This document shows positions 49,811 through 60,825 of a stretch of 64,000 nt of DNA, one piece after another. The notes under the pieces were generated by a model. That model was given only the letters and a program-made list of their open reading frames with translations. It did no database searches and was not told where the DNA came from. Within the stretch, counting starts at the first letter, position 1; each line of letters opens with the position of its first letter. This DNA is from Saprospiraceae bacterium. Its GTDB lineage: Bacteria > Bacteroidota > Bacteroidia > Chitinophagales > Saprospiraceae. The position numbers and the translations under genes are program-made. The stretch spans positions 640,031-704,030 of the forward strand of contig JADJTQ010000012.1 in the NCBI GenBank assembly GCA_016711125.1, read 5' to 3'.

Positions 49811-51127
49811 TCATTCTAAATTCCTGGGTGGTTCAAATTTGACCAGATAAGGTCTCGTCACGGCAACTCCTTTTTCATCAGTCACCAATTTATTATTTTC
49901 AAACAAATTACCGTAACAACTAAAATATACAGTATGATCCTTACCGACCAGAGACCCGAAACATCCTTCAACTCCTTCGGCCTGACCAAGCCAGTGATAC
50001 TTTTTCGTGTTCAAGTCTAACACAGTGACGATTTCAAGGGCATCTTCGAGTACTTTACCTCCGTGATTTCCTGCCATGAAATAGAGCCGGCCCCATTCTT
50101 CATCCAGTGCTATGTTGGGTGTATAGTGACCCTGCTCCGGCATTCCAAGAATATGACCGAGGTCTTGCAACCTATTAGTTTTAAGATCCAAACTCCAGAC
50201 AAAACCGTCAGTGGTTATCGCATAAATTATGTTTTCAGATGAAACCACAGATGCGCGAAAGTCCTTTAACGCTCCGGGCAACTGGAGATCCAGATCCACA
50301 AATACTTCAGTGTCCGGATCAAATTTGGTCAGACCACCAACATCGTTGGCAAAATAGCAGAAGCCATTCCTATCCATGATCATTTCCCGTACGCGATCTT
50401 CCACCCGGCTCATGCGAGCTACTGATTCATATCGATTGAGTTCCATGGTCGTTAGGTTTACTCTAAAAAATTTCGCGCGATCTACGGTTATACCATTTAG
50501 AATGTTTCGCTGCTCGTCATAGGATAAGGCTACTATAGCTCCACTGGGGAATGGTATTCCCAAATAATCAATATCGTCTGTTGCCGGATGATATCTGAGT
50601 AAAGCACCACCGGCATAACTTTTCGGATAGTAAGCACGGGTGTATTCATGCCCATAGGACAGGCCCATGTATCCGGCAAAATAAAGAAGCCCTTTTGAGT
50701 CACAGACGATATTAGAATGAATCTTTCCGTGACCCGGTGTTTCTGCATTGGAGTAAAGGGCACTAGCTCTGTTGAGTTCTAGTACCACCTTTGATTTATC
50801 TGTTTTTGGATCGTAATATGACACCGCCGTATTTCCAAAACCCCATGGTCTTTCATATTTTTCTGCCTTTTCAAATGGCCCCGTGATTGCATCAGTACCC
50901 CAATGATCACCGCCGCAGTACCAGATTTTACCATCCGGTGTTTCCGTGATCTTATTCCAATTGGTATTTTGGGTAGATACCCCTTTCCACTCCAAACCCG
51001 CAGCCTGAATCATTGGCAACCGGATCTTCTTAATATCTTGAACATTGATACCAGACTGACCCGAAATAAGAACAGGGATCATCAGTAATACCATCAATAA
51101 GGTCATTATTTTTCCCTTAATTTTCAT
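49811..51127 (-). CDS. Exported beta-propeller protein B
   Basis: About 438 residues from ATG 51127 (MKIKGKIMTLLMVLLMIPVL, signal). Propeller repeats include ITETPDGKIWYCGGDHWGTD, GGALLRYHPATDDIDYLGIPF and FDPDTEVFVDLDLQLPG. Same architecture as the protein to its left. It probably has an external or periplasmic binding or hydrolytic role; catalytic residues cannot be identified. An upstream in-frame ATG adds 21 non-signal residues and is less likely. Confidence 0.6.
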   Translation of the reverse strand: MKIKGKIMTLLMVLLMIPVLISGQSGINVQDIKKIRLPMIQAAGLEWKGVSTQNTNWNKITETPDGKIWYCGGDHWGTDAITGPFEKAEKYERPWGFGNTAVSYYDPKTDKSKVVLELNRASALYSNAETPGHGKIHSNIVCDSKGLLYFAGYMGLSYGHEYTRAYYPKSYAGGALLRYHPATDDIDYLGIPFPSGAIVALSYDEQRNILNGITVDRAKFFRVNLTTMELNRYESVARMSRVEDRVREMIMDRNGFCYFANDVGGLTKFDPDTEVFVDLDLQLPGALKDFRASVVSSENIIYAITTDGFVWSLDLKTNRLQDLGHILGMPEQGHYTPNIALDEEWGRLYFMAGNHGGKVLEDALEIVTVLDLNTKKYHWLGQAEGVEGCFGSLVGKDHTVYFSCYGNLFENNKLVTDEKGVAVTRPYLVKFEPPRNLE

Positions 51128-51677
51128 TTTTTCAATCAGTTTTATGACAAAGTCTCCGTTATCGCAGGAACTCAACTGAGGTCCAATCATTCGATCGGTA
51201 AATACAACCCAAAGCTAATTAGATTCCTGAGATATGGACTAGAAGGAAGAAGCATTACCTGACAGTAAAGAAAATAATCCAAAAGAAAGAAGACATTCCT
51301 CTGAAATTTTGCGAAAGAAATCGAATTAACCAATAGGAATCTACCAAGAAAAAGGCAGAACCCCACATCGTTATCATTTTCTCCCAAATAATCCTTATTA
51401 TAGATTTCAATTTTCAATTGTCACTCAATAGACTAGGTCAAATGAATCCTTCCGAAGAAGATCCCAATCATAGTTCGTCTCGCAGATCCTGTGGACAGCA
51501 ATCTGACATGGCATACAGAATGACAACTCGATCCAGGCAATCTACTATGGGTTTGGTCCGGTGGCTGGTCGAGAATCTACAATCACTCGCACTTTGACTT
51601 TATTTTGATCAGTCTAAAAATTAAACCGACTCATTCTCAGCTCATTATTTCATCAGTAATAATTATCGCAACATTAT

Positions 51678-52783
51678 ATGCAATCTCAATCCATCACCGA
51701 AGTTAAAGAACGATTGTATTCTCTGGATTTTTTCAGGGGTCTTACTATGTTTCTACTAATTGCCGGCTTTACGCGTCTGTTCCCCTCGATCACAGAAAAT
51801 GCACAAGAAGGAAGTCTGTTATATGCCATTGGATTGCAGTTTGACCATGTCGCTTGGGATGGACTCAAATTTTGGGATTTGATCCAACCCTATTTCATGT
51901 TCATAGTTGGGGTTGCGATTCCATATGCGGTCGCAAATCGTGAAAAGAAAGGTCATGGCCAAGAGCAAATCACCCGGCATGTTTTGAAGCGGGCTTTTGT
52001 CCTCCTGCTACTAGGCTGGGGAATTTCCTGCATTGGTAGTGGTAAAATTATTTTTCATTTTCAAAATGTGCTGGCGCAGCTATCGGTCACCTATTTGATC
52101 GCGTACCTGATTATGCATAAGTCAGTGCGCACGCAAATCATTATTTCATTTGCTTTGATAATTATGACCGAATTAATCTATCGTACTTTTTGGGTAGAAG
52201 GATTTAATCATGCATTTGTACCCAATGAAAATTTTGGTACGTGGCTTGACACCCTTTACGGTGGTGAAGACTTGCGAGGACATTGGGTGTCTTTCAACGC
52301 CATTCCTACCACGGCGCATACCATCTGGGGAGTGCTTGCGGGACAATTGATGATGAGTGATCGCTTACCTAAGCAGAAATTAAAAATACTGATCATTGCG
52401 GGCTTAATTGGTCTCATCTTGGGATATGCACTTAGCCCTATCACTCCAATCGTTAAAAGAATATGTACTTCGACATTTATCCTGGCTAGTGGAGGCTGGA
52501 CCTTGTTGTCTCTGGCTTTCTCTTATTGGTTAATCGATATCAAAAACAAAAAGACTGGACCCTGTTTTTTAATATCGTAGGGATGAATTCATTGTTCATC
52601 TATTTATTTGCCCACGTTGGTGGCACCAATTTAATCCGCCATGTGATTGAGCCGTTCTCCATGGCCATTTTCGGATTTGGTGGCGAACAATTTGCTAATG
52701 TACTAACCAATCTTTTTACACTATTCGGACTTTGGTATGTATGCTACTGGCTGTACAAGAACCGGATTTTTGTGAAAATTTGA
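51678..52783 (+). CDS. Membrane acyltransferase, DUF5009/HGSNAT-like, one frameshift
   Basis: About 370 residues with roughly ten membrane helices. The N-terminus LYSLDFFRGLTMFLLIAGF has the RxF/DxxRGLTM motif of heparan-alpha-glucosaminide N-acetyltransferase-type proteins, followed by WDGLKFWDLIQPYFMFIVGVAIPYA. One A is missing from the A-run near 52545; restoring it gives IKNKKDWTLFFNIVGMNSLFIYLF. It probably transfers an acyl group to a glycan across the membrane, fitting the nearby glycan enzymes. Confidence 0.75.
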
Positions 52784-52804
52784 AAGCTTTTGGGTGGAAT
52801 CAGT

Positions 52805-52895
52805 CAGTCAACCCTGAAAGGGTTGAATATGAGTAACCTGGCATGAAATGCCGGGTTATGAGACGGCAGGCCTCCAACCGCGGAGCGGTTGAACC
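52805..52895. repeat. Triple hairpin repeat upstream of the restriction operon
   Basis: Three adjacent inverted repeats: CAACCCTGAAAGGGTTG (52809-52825), AACCTGGCAT-GAA-ATGCCGGGTT (52836-52857) and CAACCGCGGAGCGGTTG (52873-52890). This looks like a dispersed REP-type element. It sits after the acyltransferase and before hsdR. Confidence 0.6.
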
Positions 52896-53105
52896 TATTG
52901 CTGACCCGACCATTTCTCATTGAAGTACCATTAAGTGGAGATCTCATTTTATCCTTTTTCCCAACTGGCATCTTCTTTGTATTCACCTTACATATCTAAT
53001 TATCCTGCATCTGATCTCAGATTCTCTGGATAATTGAAGTATTTTTAGCCAGCAAAGCAAGCTCCTATGTGCAAAACCAGTCCAGAATAGAATCAGAGAA
53101 TACCC

Positions 53106-56100
53106 ATGTCATTCCAGTCTAACTTCCTGTTTCTTAAAGATGAGTACCCCCTACTGCTCAATATTGGCCAGGCTGCAGAGTATTACTTGCATACGGATCC
53201 GGTCGTGGCGTTGGTGAAACTGCGGTTTTGGGGAGAAAAAATAACCGAGATGCTCTTTGGTGAACATCGTATTGATTTTCCATCTGACAATACCTTTCAC
53301 CATCGTTTGAAAACGCTTGAATTCGAAGATATTCTGCCGGAGCGGGTGAAGGACCTGCTATTCATGATTAAGCTAAAAGGCAATGTGGCTGTGCACGATC
53401 ATCAAGGATCTCTGGAGGATGCCAAAGGGGCTCTTTTTGCCGCTTTTAAAGTAGCCAAATGGTTTTACGAGACCTATTCGGAAGAGAATCAAGATATTAC
53501 TTCTCTTAAATTCAGCCTGCCACCTGACCTGGATGCCCGACATGCAATACACACCCTTGAACAAGAAAAGGCAGCATTAGAGGCCAAATATAATGCACTT
53601 CTTGAAGCAAGAAAGACCGGAGAAATACCGGAAGAGAAAGCACAAGAAATTAAAGCCAGATCTCAGGAGGCCGCCAGGAAAATAGAAATGAGCGAGGCGG
53701 AAACCCGCGAACTGATCGATGCACAACTGAGACAGGCCGGATGGGAAGCAGACACCACGATGCTGAACTACAAGATCCATCGCTCGAAACCGCAGAGAGG
53801 TAAATTCCTGGCCATTGCTGAATGGCCGGCCGGACCTAAATGGGCTGATTATGCCCTTTTTATCGGCACAGAACTCTATGGCATCGTAGAGGCAAAAAAA
53901 TATGCCCATGATATTTCTACCGATCTGAGGCAGTCAAAAATATATGCCGAATTAATCGAGGAAAAACATCAGGCTAAGTTGTTGGGAAAATGGAGGGAGT
54001 ATCAGGCCCCATTCCTGTTTTCGGCCAATGGACGACCCTACCTGGAGCAAATAAAAACCAAAAGCGGCATTTGGTTTCTGGATGTTCGCAATGAAAGAAA
54101 TCGAGCCCGGCCCCTGAGAGGTTGGTTTTCTCCGGAGGGATTGAAAAAACTCTTTGAACAAAACATCAGTCTCGCCAACCAAAAACTGGCGACCACTTCC
54201 CTTGACTTTCTAAGCGATAAGAGTGGATTGCACTTAAGAGATTATCAAATCCAGGCTATCGAGTCGGTCGAAAAAAAGATCCGGGATCAGCCGGATGAAC
54301 GCAAAGCACTACTTGCCATGGCCACCGGAACCGGCAAAACCAGAACCGTGATGGGTCTGTGCTATCGCCTCATTCAGTCCAACCGGTTCCGGCGCATCTT
54401 ATTTTTGGTCGATCGCAGGTTATTAGGCACCCAGGCGCTCAATGCTTTTAAGGACAATAAGGTCGTGGGCTTAAATACTTTCTCCGAAATTTATCATGTA
54501 AAAGAGCTCAAGGAGATTATTCCGGATGTCGATACCCGGTTGCAATTTGCCACGGTGCAGGGCATGGTAAAAAGGCTATTTTATAACGATACCGACGAAG
54601 AAATTCCCTCGATTGATACCTATGACTGCATCATTGTGGATGAAGCCCACCGGGGCTATTTGATGGACCGGGAACTGGATGAGGATGATCTCGATTTTAA
54701 GAATCAGAAGGACTACATGAGCAAATATCGCATGGTCTTGGATTACTTTGATGCATACGCCATTGGTCTGACCGCCACCCCGGCACTGCATACCACAGAA
54801 ATATTTGGATCTCCGGTTTACACTTACTCCTATCGCGAGGCGGTCGTGGATGGATGGTTGATCGATCATGAGCCACCCTATGTGATCAAGACAAAACTCA
54901 GTGAGCAAGGCATTATCTGGGAGAAAGGAGAAAAACCGAAAGCCTACGATCAGGAGACCAATAAAATCATCGAGCTCGATGCACTGGAAGATGAGTTGCA
55001 AATCGAAGTCGATGGCTTTAATAAGTTGGTGATTACCGAAAATTTTAATCGCACAGTCATCAAAGAACTGGTGAAGCTTCTGGATCCGGAAGGTGAGGAA
55101 AAAACGCTGATTTTTGCCGCCAAGGACGAACATGCGGATCGGGTGGTGCAATACCTGAAGGAAGAGTTTGACGAAATCGGGGTTGATGTGAGTGATGATG
55201 CCATTGTAAAAATCACCGGCAAATCCTATAATCCTCAGGACCTATTCAAGCGATTTAAAAATGAAAAATACCCCAACATCGCGGTCACCGTAGATCTGCT
55301 TACGACCGGCATCGATGTACCCTCCATTTGTAATTTAGTATTTCTCAGAAGGGTTCGATCAAGAATACTGTATGAGCAGATGCTGGGGCGCGCAACCCGC
55401 CGGTGTGATGAGATTGGCAAGGAAGTTTTCCGCATTTTTGACGCCGTGCGAATTTACGAGGCATTAGAAGACTACACCAGTATGAAGCCGGTGGTGGTCA
55501 ATCCGAACGCTTCCTTCCAGCAACTAGCCGAAGAGTTGGACCAGATCGATAATGTTGAGCGCGTCAAGAAACAATTGGGACAAATCATTGCCAAATTGCA
55601 ACGGAAGAAAGGAATCATTCAACATAAAAATGAGGAGACTTTTAAGTATTTAACGGGAGATCAAGATCCGGAAAGTTTTATTAAAATGTTGAATGACCTT
55701 CATCCGGAGGAAAGTGCAAAGCGGATTGGCCGGCTGAGCGGGCTTTGGAAATTTTTGGATGAATTAAAACCTATCGCAGCGTTACAATTAATATCTGAGC
55801 ATGACGATGCCTATTTGGGTACTGACCGGGGCTATGGCAAAGGTCAAAAGCCGGATGATTATTTGCGCAGTTTTGAGCAATTCATTCAGGAAAATCTCAA
55901 TAAAATATCTGCCCTAAAGATTATTTGTACCCGGCCCCGGGAGCTGGATAGAAAATCATTGAGAGAGCTAAAAATTCTCCTGGATCAGGAAGGATACAAT
56001 GCACGGTCGCTGAATATCGCATGGAAAGAAACTAAAAATGAAGATATTGCCGCCGATATCATCACCTACATTCGTACTCTGGCGATGGGCAGTGCCTTAA

Positions 56101-56354
56101 TTAGTCATGAAAACCGGATCAGGAATGCCATGCAAAAGGTACGCAATTTAAAAACCTGGAATCTGGTGCAACAAAGATGGATTGACCGCTTTGAGATGCA
56201 ATTAATGCAGGAAACGATTTTACAAAAACAAAATATGGATGAAGATCCTTTTTTGGATGCGGGAGGATTCACCCGGCTAAATAAAATATTCAACGATCAA
56301 TTGGAGCAAGTCATTGATTTAATTAACGAAAATCTCTACCAAGAAACCGCCTAA
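53106..56354 (+). CDS. hsdR: Type I restriction enzyme R subunit
   Basis: A complete 1082-residue motor-nuclease. N-terminal helical region (residues ~1-160, DUF4145-like), a PD-(D/E)xK nuclease segment around residues 240-275 (YALFIGTELYGIVEAKKYA), then SF2 motifs: Walker A LLAMATGTGKTRTVMGL, DEAH IIVDEAHRGY, motif III IGLTATPALHT, motif VI QMLGRATRRCDEIGK. The C-terminal EcoR124-type domain follows. Transcribed with hsdM 3 bases later. Confidence 0.95.
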   Translation: MSFQSNFLFLKDEYPLLLNIGQAAEYYLHTDPVVALVKLRFWGEKITEMLFGEHRIDFPSDNTFHHRLKTLEFEDILPERVKDLLFMIKLKGNVAVHDHQGSLEDAKGALFAAFKVAKWFYETYSEENQDITSLKFSLPPDLDARHAIHTLEQEKAALEAKYNALLEARKTGEIPEEKAQEIKARSQEAARKIEMSEAETRELIDAQLRQAGWEADTTMLNYKIHRSKPQRGKFLAIAEWPAGPKWADYALFIGTELYGIVEAKKYAHDISTDLRQSKIYAELIEEKHQAKLLGKWREYQAPFLFSANGRPYLEQIKTKSGIWFLDVRNERNRARPLRGWFSPEGLKKLFEQNISLANQKLATTSLDFLSDKSGLHLRDYQIQAIESVEKKIRDQPDERKALLAMATGTGKTRTVMGLCYRLIQSNRFRRILFLVDRRLLGTQALNAFKDNKVVGLNTFSEIYHVKELKEIIPDVDTRLQFATVQGMVKRLFYNDTDEEIPSIDTYDCIIVDEAHRGYLMDRELDEDDLDFKNQKDYMSKYRMVLDYFDAYAIGLTATPALHTTEIFGSPVYTYSYREAVVDGWLIDHEPPYVIKTKLSEQGIIWEKGEKPKAYDQETNKIIELDALEDELQIEVDGFNKLVITENFNRTVIKELVKLLDPEGEEKTLIFAAKDEHADRVVQYLKEEFDEIGVDVSDDAIVKITGKSYNPQDLFKRFKNEKYPNIAVTVDLLTTGIDVPSICNLVFLRRVRSRILYEQMLGRATRRCDEIGKEVFRIFDAVRIYEALEDYTSMKPVVVNPNASFQQLAEELDQIDNVERVKKQLGQIIAKLQRKKGIIQHKNEETFKYLTGDQDPESFIKMLNDLHPEESAKRIGRLSGLWKFLDELKPIAALQLISEHDDAYLGTDRGYGKGQKPDDYLRSFEQFIQENLNKISALKIICTRPRELDRKSLRELKILLDQEGYNARSLNIAWKETKNEDIAADIITYIRTLAMGSALISHENRIRNAMQKVRNLKTWNLVQQRWIDRFEMQLMQETILQKQNMDEDPFLDAGGFTRLNKIFNDQLEQVIDLINENLYQETA

Positions 56355-56357
56355 AAT

Positions 56358-57817
56358 ATGAGTGCTGATCAAGTAGCCCAGAAACTTTGGAACCTGTGTA
56401 ATGTGTTGCGCGATGACGGGGTCACCTATCACCAATATCTTAATGAGCTCACCTATATCCTATTTCTGCGTCTGTCGGAGATTAAAAAATTTGAAGTAGA
56501 TATTCCGGAAGAATATCGCTGGAGCACTTTAATGAATATCAAAGACAATAAATTGTTGTTTGACCGGTACCGGGAATTACTCACGAATATCAGCATAAAA
56601 GCAGATAATCCGACCATCAAAGAAATTTACACCAACGCCTCTACTACCCTGCGCAAACCGGTCAATCTGAAGACCTTGCTTACCTCCATCGATGAGATTG
56701 ATTGGTATGAAGAACACGAACAAGATAAAATCGCTACCATTTATGAAGAACTGCTGGAAAAAAATGCGGGAGAAAAGAAGAGTGGCGCCGGCCAATATTT
56801 TACCCCCCGGCCTTTGATCAATGTGATGGTTGATTTAATGTCACCCAAGCTGGGAGAAAAATGGAATGATCCGGCGGCGGGTACCTTTGGATTTATGATT
56901 GCGGCGGATAACTATCTAAGGGAAAAAACAGATAATTATTTTAAATTAAGCGAGCAGCAACGAAAGTTTCAGGTCTATGATGCTTTTTCCGCCTGCGAAT
57001 TGGTGCAGGATGCCCACCGGCTGGCGTTGATGAACGCTAAGTTGCATGGCATGGAAAGTGCCATTGAGCTGGGCGATACTTTGTCAGACATTGGTAAATC
57101 AATGCGCAATTTTGATGGCGTATTGGCCAATCCTCCTTTTGGCACTAAAAAAGGAGGTGAACGCCCTTCGCGCGATGATTTTACGTTTCCTACTTCCAAC
57201 AAGCAGCTCAATTTTTTGCAACATATTTACCGCTCGCTGCATAAAAAGGGATCGGCAAGATCCGCGGTTATTTTACCGGATAATGTCTTGTTTGAAGATG
57301 GAGATGGCCGGAAGATCCGCAGAGACCTTATGGATAAATGCAATCTGCATACCATCCTGCGTTTGCCTACCGGTATTTTTTATGCGGCCGGGGTTAAAAC
57401 CAATGTTCTCTTTTTCACCCGGGGTACTACCGAAACCGGCAATACTAAAAATGTGTGGTTTTATGATATGCGCACCAATATGCCCAGTTTCGGTAAGCGA
57501 ACGCCTTTTACCCGGGAGGCCTTTGCTGATTTTGTGTTGGCCTATACGGGTGGAATTCCGCTGGATAAAGTGAAACAAAATATGACGGAACTATCAATGA
57601 AAGCCAACGACAAAAGATTAAGGATGAACGTTGGCGATACATCAGCCGGGAGGAGATCGCCAAAAAGAATGACTCCTTGGATATTGGTTTAATTGCTGAT
57701 GATAGTCTGACTAATAGTGCAGATTTGGGCGAGCCGATCGATATTGCGAAAGAGGCTTTATTGGAGTTGGAAAGCATTACAAAGGAATTGAATGCGATTA
57801 TAAAGGAATTAGGTTAA
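56358..57817 (+). CDS. hsdM: Type I DNA methyltransferase M subunit, one frameshift near the 3' end
   Basis: N6-adenine methyltransferase. N-terminal HsdM_N (SADQVAQKLWNLCNVLRDDG), SAM-binding GQYFTPRPLINVMVDLMSP and WNDPAAGTFGFMIAA, catalytic NPPF (VLANPPFGTKKGG). One A missing in the A-run near 57620 stops the first frame early. Restoring it gives KRLKDERWRYISREEI and a stop at 57815-57817, overlapping the hsdS start by one base (TAATG). Full length about 485. Confidence 0.93.
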
Positions 57818-59190
57818 TGGACAAGGAATTACCGGAAAATTGGGTTAAGGTTCATTTAAAAGAAATTACAATTCGTGTTGAAAAGATCGATCCGAGCAAA
57901 GAACCCAATAAGCAGATAAAGTATATAGACATCTCATCTATCAATAGTGATAATAATACAATCGAAGATCCTAAAACCCTTTGGGGTAAAGAAGCTCCTT
58001 CAAGAGCAAGACAGGTTGTATTTGAAAATGATGTCATTATATCAACAGTAAGGCCATATTTAAAGCGCATTGCTAAAGTTGATGTCACATTACATCGCCA
58101 AATAGCATCTACCGGTTTTGCTGTAATTAGGTTGGTTAAATCAATAGATCCTTCCTATGTTTTTTACAATGCAGTATCAGATAAGTTTATAGACAATCTC
58201 ACTCAATTGCAAAGAGGTGCTAGTTACCCTGCGGTTAGAAATGTTGATGTTCTCGCTCAAAGTATCCCACTCCCTCCTCCCCGAGCAAAGGCGCATTGTC
58301 GCCAAGTTGGATAAGCTGTTTAGTCATTTGGAGGTGATCAGGAGCGCTTGGACAAGATACCGGATTTGTTGGCTAAGTTTCGGCAAAGTGTGTTGACCCA
58401 GGCCGTGACTGGGAAGTTGACGGAGGATTGGCGGGGTAGTAAATCAGTAGACTTAGTCTCACCAATTACGATTGGAAATTTATTCGTTTCTAAGCCAGAA
58501 AGTTGGCAATGGGAAAAACTGATTAGTTTAGCAAAACTCGAATCTGGGCATACACCTCGCAAAAGCAATTCTACTTATTGGGAAGGTGGCGATGTACCCT
58601 GGATTTCTCTACAAGATATAAGAGCAGCGCATGGGAGAGTAATAAATGATACTAAGCTAAAGCCCAATATGAAAGGAATAAATAATTCCAGTGCTAGAAT
58701 CTTACCACAGGGCACTGTTTGTTTCTCTCGAGATATATCGGTTGGATTTACCACCATAATGGGACGAGAAATGGCAACAACTCAGCATTTTGCAAATTGG
58801 ATCTGCAAAGATTTTATATACAACAAATATTTACTATATGCCTTCATGGCAGCTAGAAACTTTCTGATAGGATCGGGCCAAGGGACAACTGTAAAAACAA
58901 TTTACATGCCAGCACTAAGAGAATTAATGTTAATGACACCCCCTATTAAGGAACAACAGGAAATAGTGTCTCGATTAGAATCTCTCACTGCAAAAGTAGA
59001 TGCGATTGAGACTCAGTATAAAAATCTAAAAGAAAAAATAGATCAGCTTCCTCAAGCGGTACTAGCCGAGGCTTTTCAGGGGGAGTTGGTAGAGCAACTA
59101 CCCGATGATGGAGATGCTCGAGATTTATTAGCGGAGATAAAAAAGAAAAGGGTCCAGAAAAATCTCAAGAAAAAAAGTCAACAGAGATAA
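57817..59190 (+). CDS. hsdS: Type I specificity subunit, two frameshifts
   Basis: About 455 residues with two target-recognition domains. TRD1 (residues 1-150, IKYIDISSIN, IPLPPP), central spacer EQRRIVAKLDKLF, conserved LDKIPDLLAKFRQSVL, TRD2 (WEKLISLAKLESGHTPRKSN, WISLQDIRAAHGR) and the C-terminal coiled repeat PPIKEQQEIVSRLESL. An extra C in the C-run at ~58276 and a missing G near 58333 break it. Without them IPLPPPEQRRIV and RERLDKIPDLL are restored. Recognition sequence cannot be predicted by eye. Confidence 0.88.
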
Positions 59191-59519
59191 TGGCGCTTAG
59201 CAGTGAGTGCGACTACGTTCGCAGATCATGATGATCGCATTCGATTTTCTGCTCGAAAATTAAGAGCTGATCAGATCGTCTCTCATACATCACACATGCC
59301 GATTGTTCGAATTCTTTAGGAGTAGATCGGTATTGTACTACTTAAAGCGATCTATCAATTTAATACATTTTGATAGATTCTGGCGGTTACCTAACTACGG
59401 AAGAAATCTTGTGAGTAATTTCACAAGTGTGAAAAACTCAGGTTCCTGCCAAATATCCAAATGCGGGCACACAACCTAAAGGTAAGGCATGACATCCGTC
59501 TTGAATTGCGCATTTCGTA
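59191..59519. other. Convergent intergenic stretch
   Basis: 330 bases between hsdS (+) and the RT-nitrilase locus (-). Only a hairpin CTTGTGA-gtaat-TTCACAAG (59408-59427) stands out; it may be a shared terminator. Confidence 0.5.
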
Positions 59520-60818
59520 CTAAAATTCTCTGTCCTTATTGGTTCTAAAGTTAATCGAATCATTATTGATTCGTCTATGAACATTAGCAACTATCCAACC
59601 AGGAGGTAAAGGCTTCAAAATTTGGTCATTCTTAAAATCATCTTTGACTGTTTCCTCTGGGGGAATAATCTGATAGGTACGAAGATTGCTCACATCTATA
59701 TCTGCGATGATAAAATTAAAATCGAATCTAGGTTGCGAAATAGTACCTCCGTGAAGTCTTGATACTTCCATAAAGATCGACTTAGTTGGCTGTGACACTC
59801 TTGTATCAGGATAGTCTGAAGTGTTGCATTGAGCGTAGAAACAATGTAGATCCCTTACCAAAGTCTCAGCAATGGATCTGAAATAGTAGCTATCCTTATT
59901 CCATATCGGTGCCACAACAAGGTCAACCATAGACTTAAATACAGATCTATCCTCAATTGAAGTAAGCTCAAAACAATAGTAGTTTGTAAAGTAAAGGCCC
60001 CGCCAACGGAAAAGATAGTATTCGCGATCCAACCTACAAGGGACTGCTATCGAGTTTTCTGCTAAAAGATTCTTTTCCGCGTATGAATAATGGTTCTTGA
60101 GTCTTATTATAGGAATACAGTCTGAGAAGGTTCCGTCAATCTTGATAGGTAAAGATGTAAGAATAAAATTAAATCCATAACTATCGGATGAGATAAATTC
60201 TATTCCAGCATTTAAGGAATATTGATTCTTGGCACTCTGAGCCACTTGACGAAATAACGAGGGATATGGGATTGAGAGTTCGGGTTTCAGAACAATATCT
60301 AATGCATCAATCTTCGAAATCTCATCAAGTTCATATCGAAGACTGGCTAATCTCCCTGAACCTACACTTGGATTACCTTGCAGACTAGATGTGTAGTTTT
60401 CCTTAGGTACTTGTTGATTAATTAAACCGAGTCTATACTTTGACTTCTGATATTTCATCGAAGGTGTAAAAATCTCGAAAACTGATCTACCATCAAATGA
60501 TAAGGACTGAATCTTTTCAATTTGATATAATTTATCAGAACTAATGTTGGATCCATTAATTTCCTGGTAGAGACTAAAGCTTCTATTTAGCAAATCATTC
60601 TGATCCATGGTTAATATTTCTTCGGTAAAAGTGCAACAAAGAAACTGATAAATATAGCACCAATAGTACGCCTTACCTGTCGGAATCTCATCAACGATTA
60701 ATTCTAGGTCTTTAGGCTCAGTTTTCAGAAGTTCAAGCTCTGTTGGATCAATAAAATTTAGTTTGAATCTTCTATGAGCCTTCGTGTACGGAAGAAAGGG
60801 AAAATAGAATAGTGCGCT
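59520..60818 (-). CDS. Nitrilase-superfamily domain of an RT-nitrilase protein
   Basis: From the first ATG (60608) it has 362 residues. The same frame is open upstream to a TAG at 60819 and reads like protein (LFYFPFLPYTKAHRRFKLNF, then FIDPTELELL), so the real chain starts earlier. C-N hydrolase pattern: first strand YRLGLINQQV, then Glu in DALDIVLKPELSIPYPSLF, Lys in IPIIRLKNHYSYAEKN and Cys in RGLYFTNYYCFELTS, ending VDLVVAPIWNKD and HCFYAQCNTSD. That is a full Glu-Lys-Cys triad. It sits directly after the RT on the same strand. RT and nitrilase are fused in DRT1-like defence systems (family knowledge). The split here is by indels at ~60820 or by a natural gene break. Confidence 0.7.
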   Translation of the reverse strand, partial: SALFYFPFLPYTKAHRRFKLNFIDPTELELLKTEPKDLELIVDEIPTGKAYYWCYIYQFLCCTFTEEILTMDQNDLLNRSFSLYQEINGSNISSDKLYQIEKIQSLSFDGRSVFEIFTPSMKYQKSKYRLGLINQQVPKENYTSSLQGNPSVGSGRLASLRYELDEISKIDALDIVLKPELSIPYPSLFRQVAQSAKNQYSLNAGIEFISSDSYGFNFILTSLPIKIDGTFSDCIPIIRLKNHYSYAEKNLLAENSIAVPCRLDREYYLFRWRGLYFTNYYCFELTSIEDRSVFKSMVDLVVAPIWNKDSYYFRSIAETLVRDLHCFYAQCNTSDYPDTRVSQPTKSIFMEVSRLHGGTISQPRFDFNFIIADIDVSNLRTYQIIPPEETVKDDFKNDQILKPLPPGWIVANVHRRINNDSINFRTNKDREF

Positions 60819-60825
60819 CTAACTA

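Noticed and set aside
51187..51417. 76-codon hydrophobic frame on - strand
   Set aside because: AT-rich low-complexity reading upstream of the propeller gene; no homology pattern.
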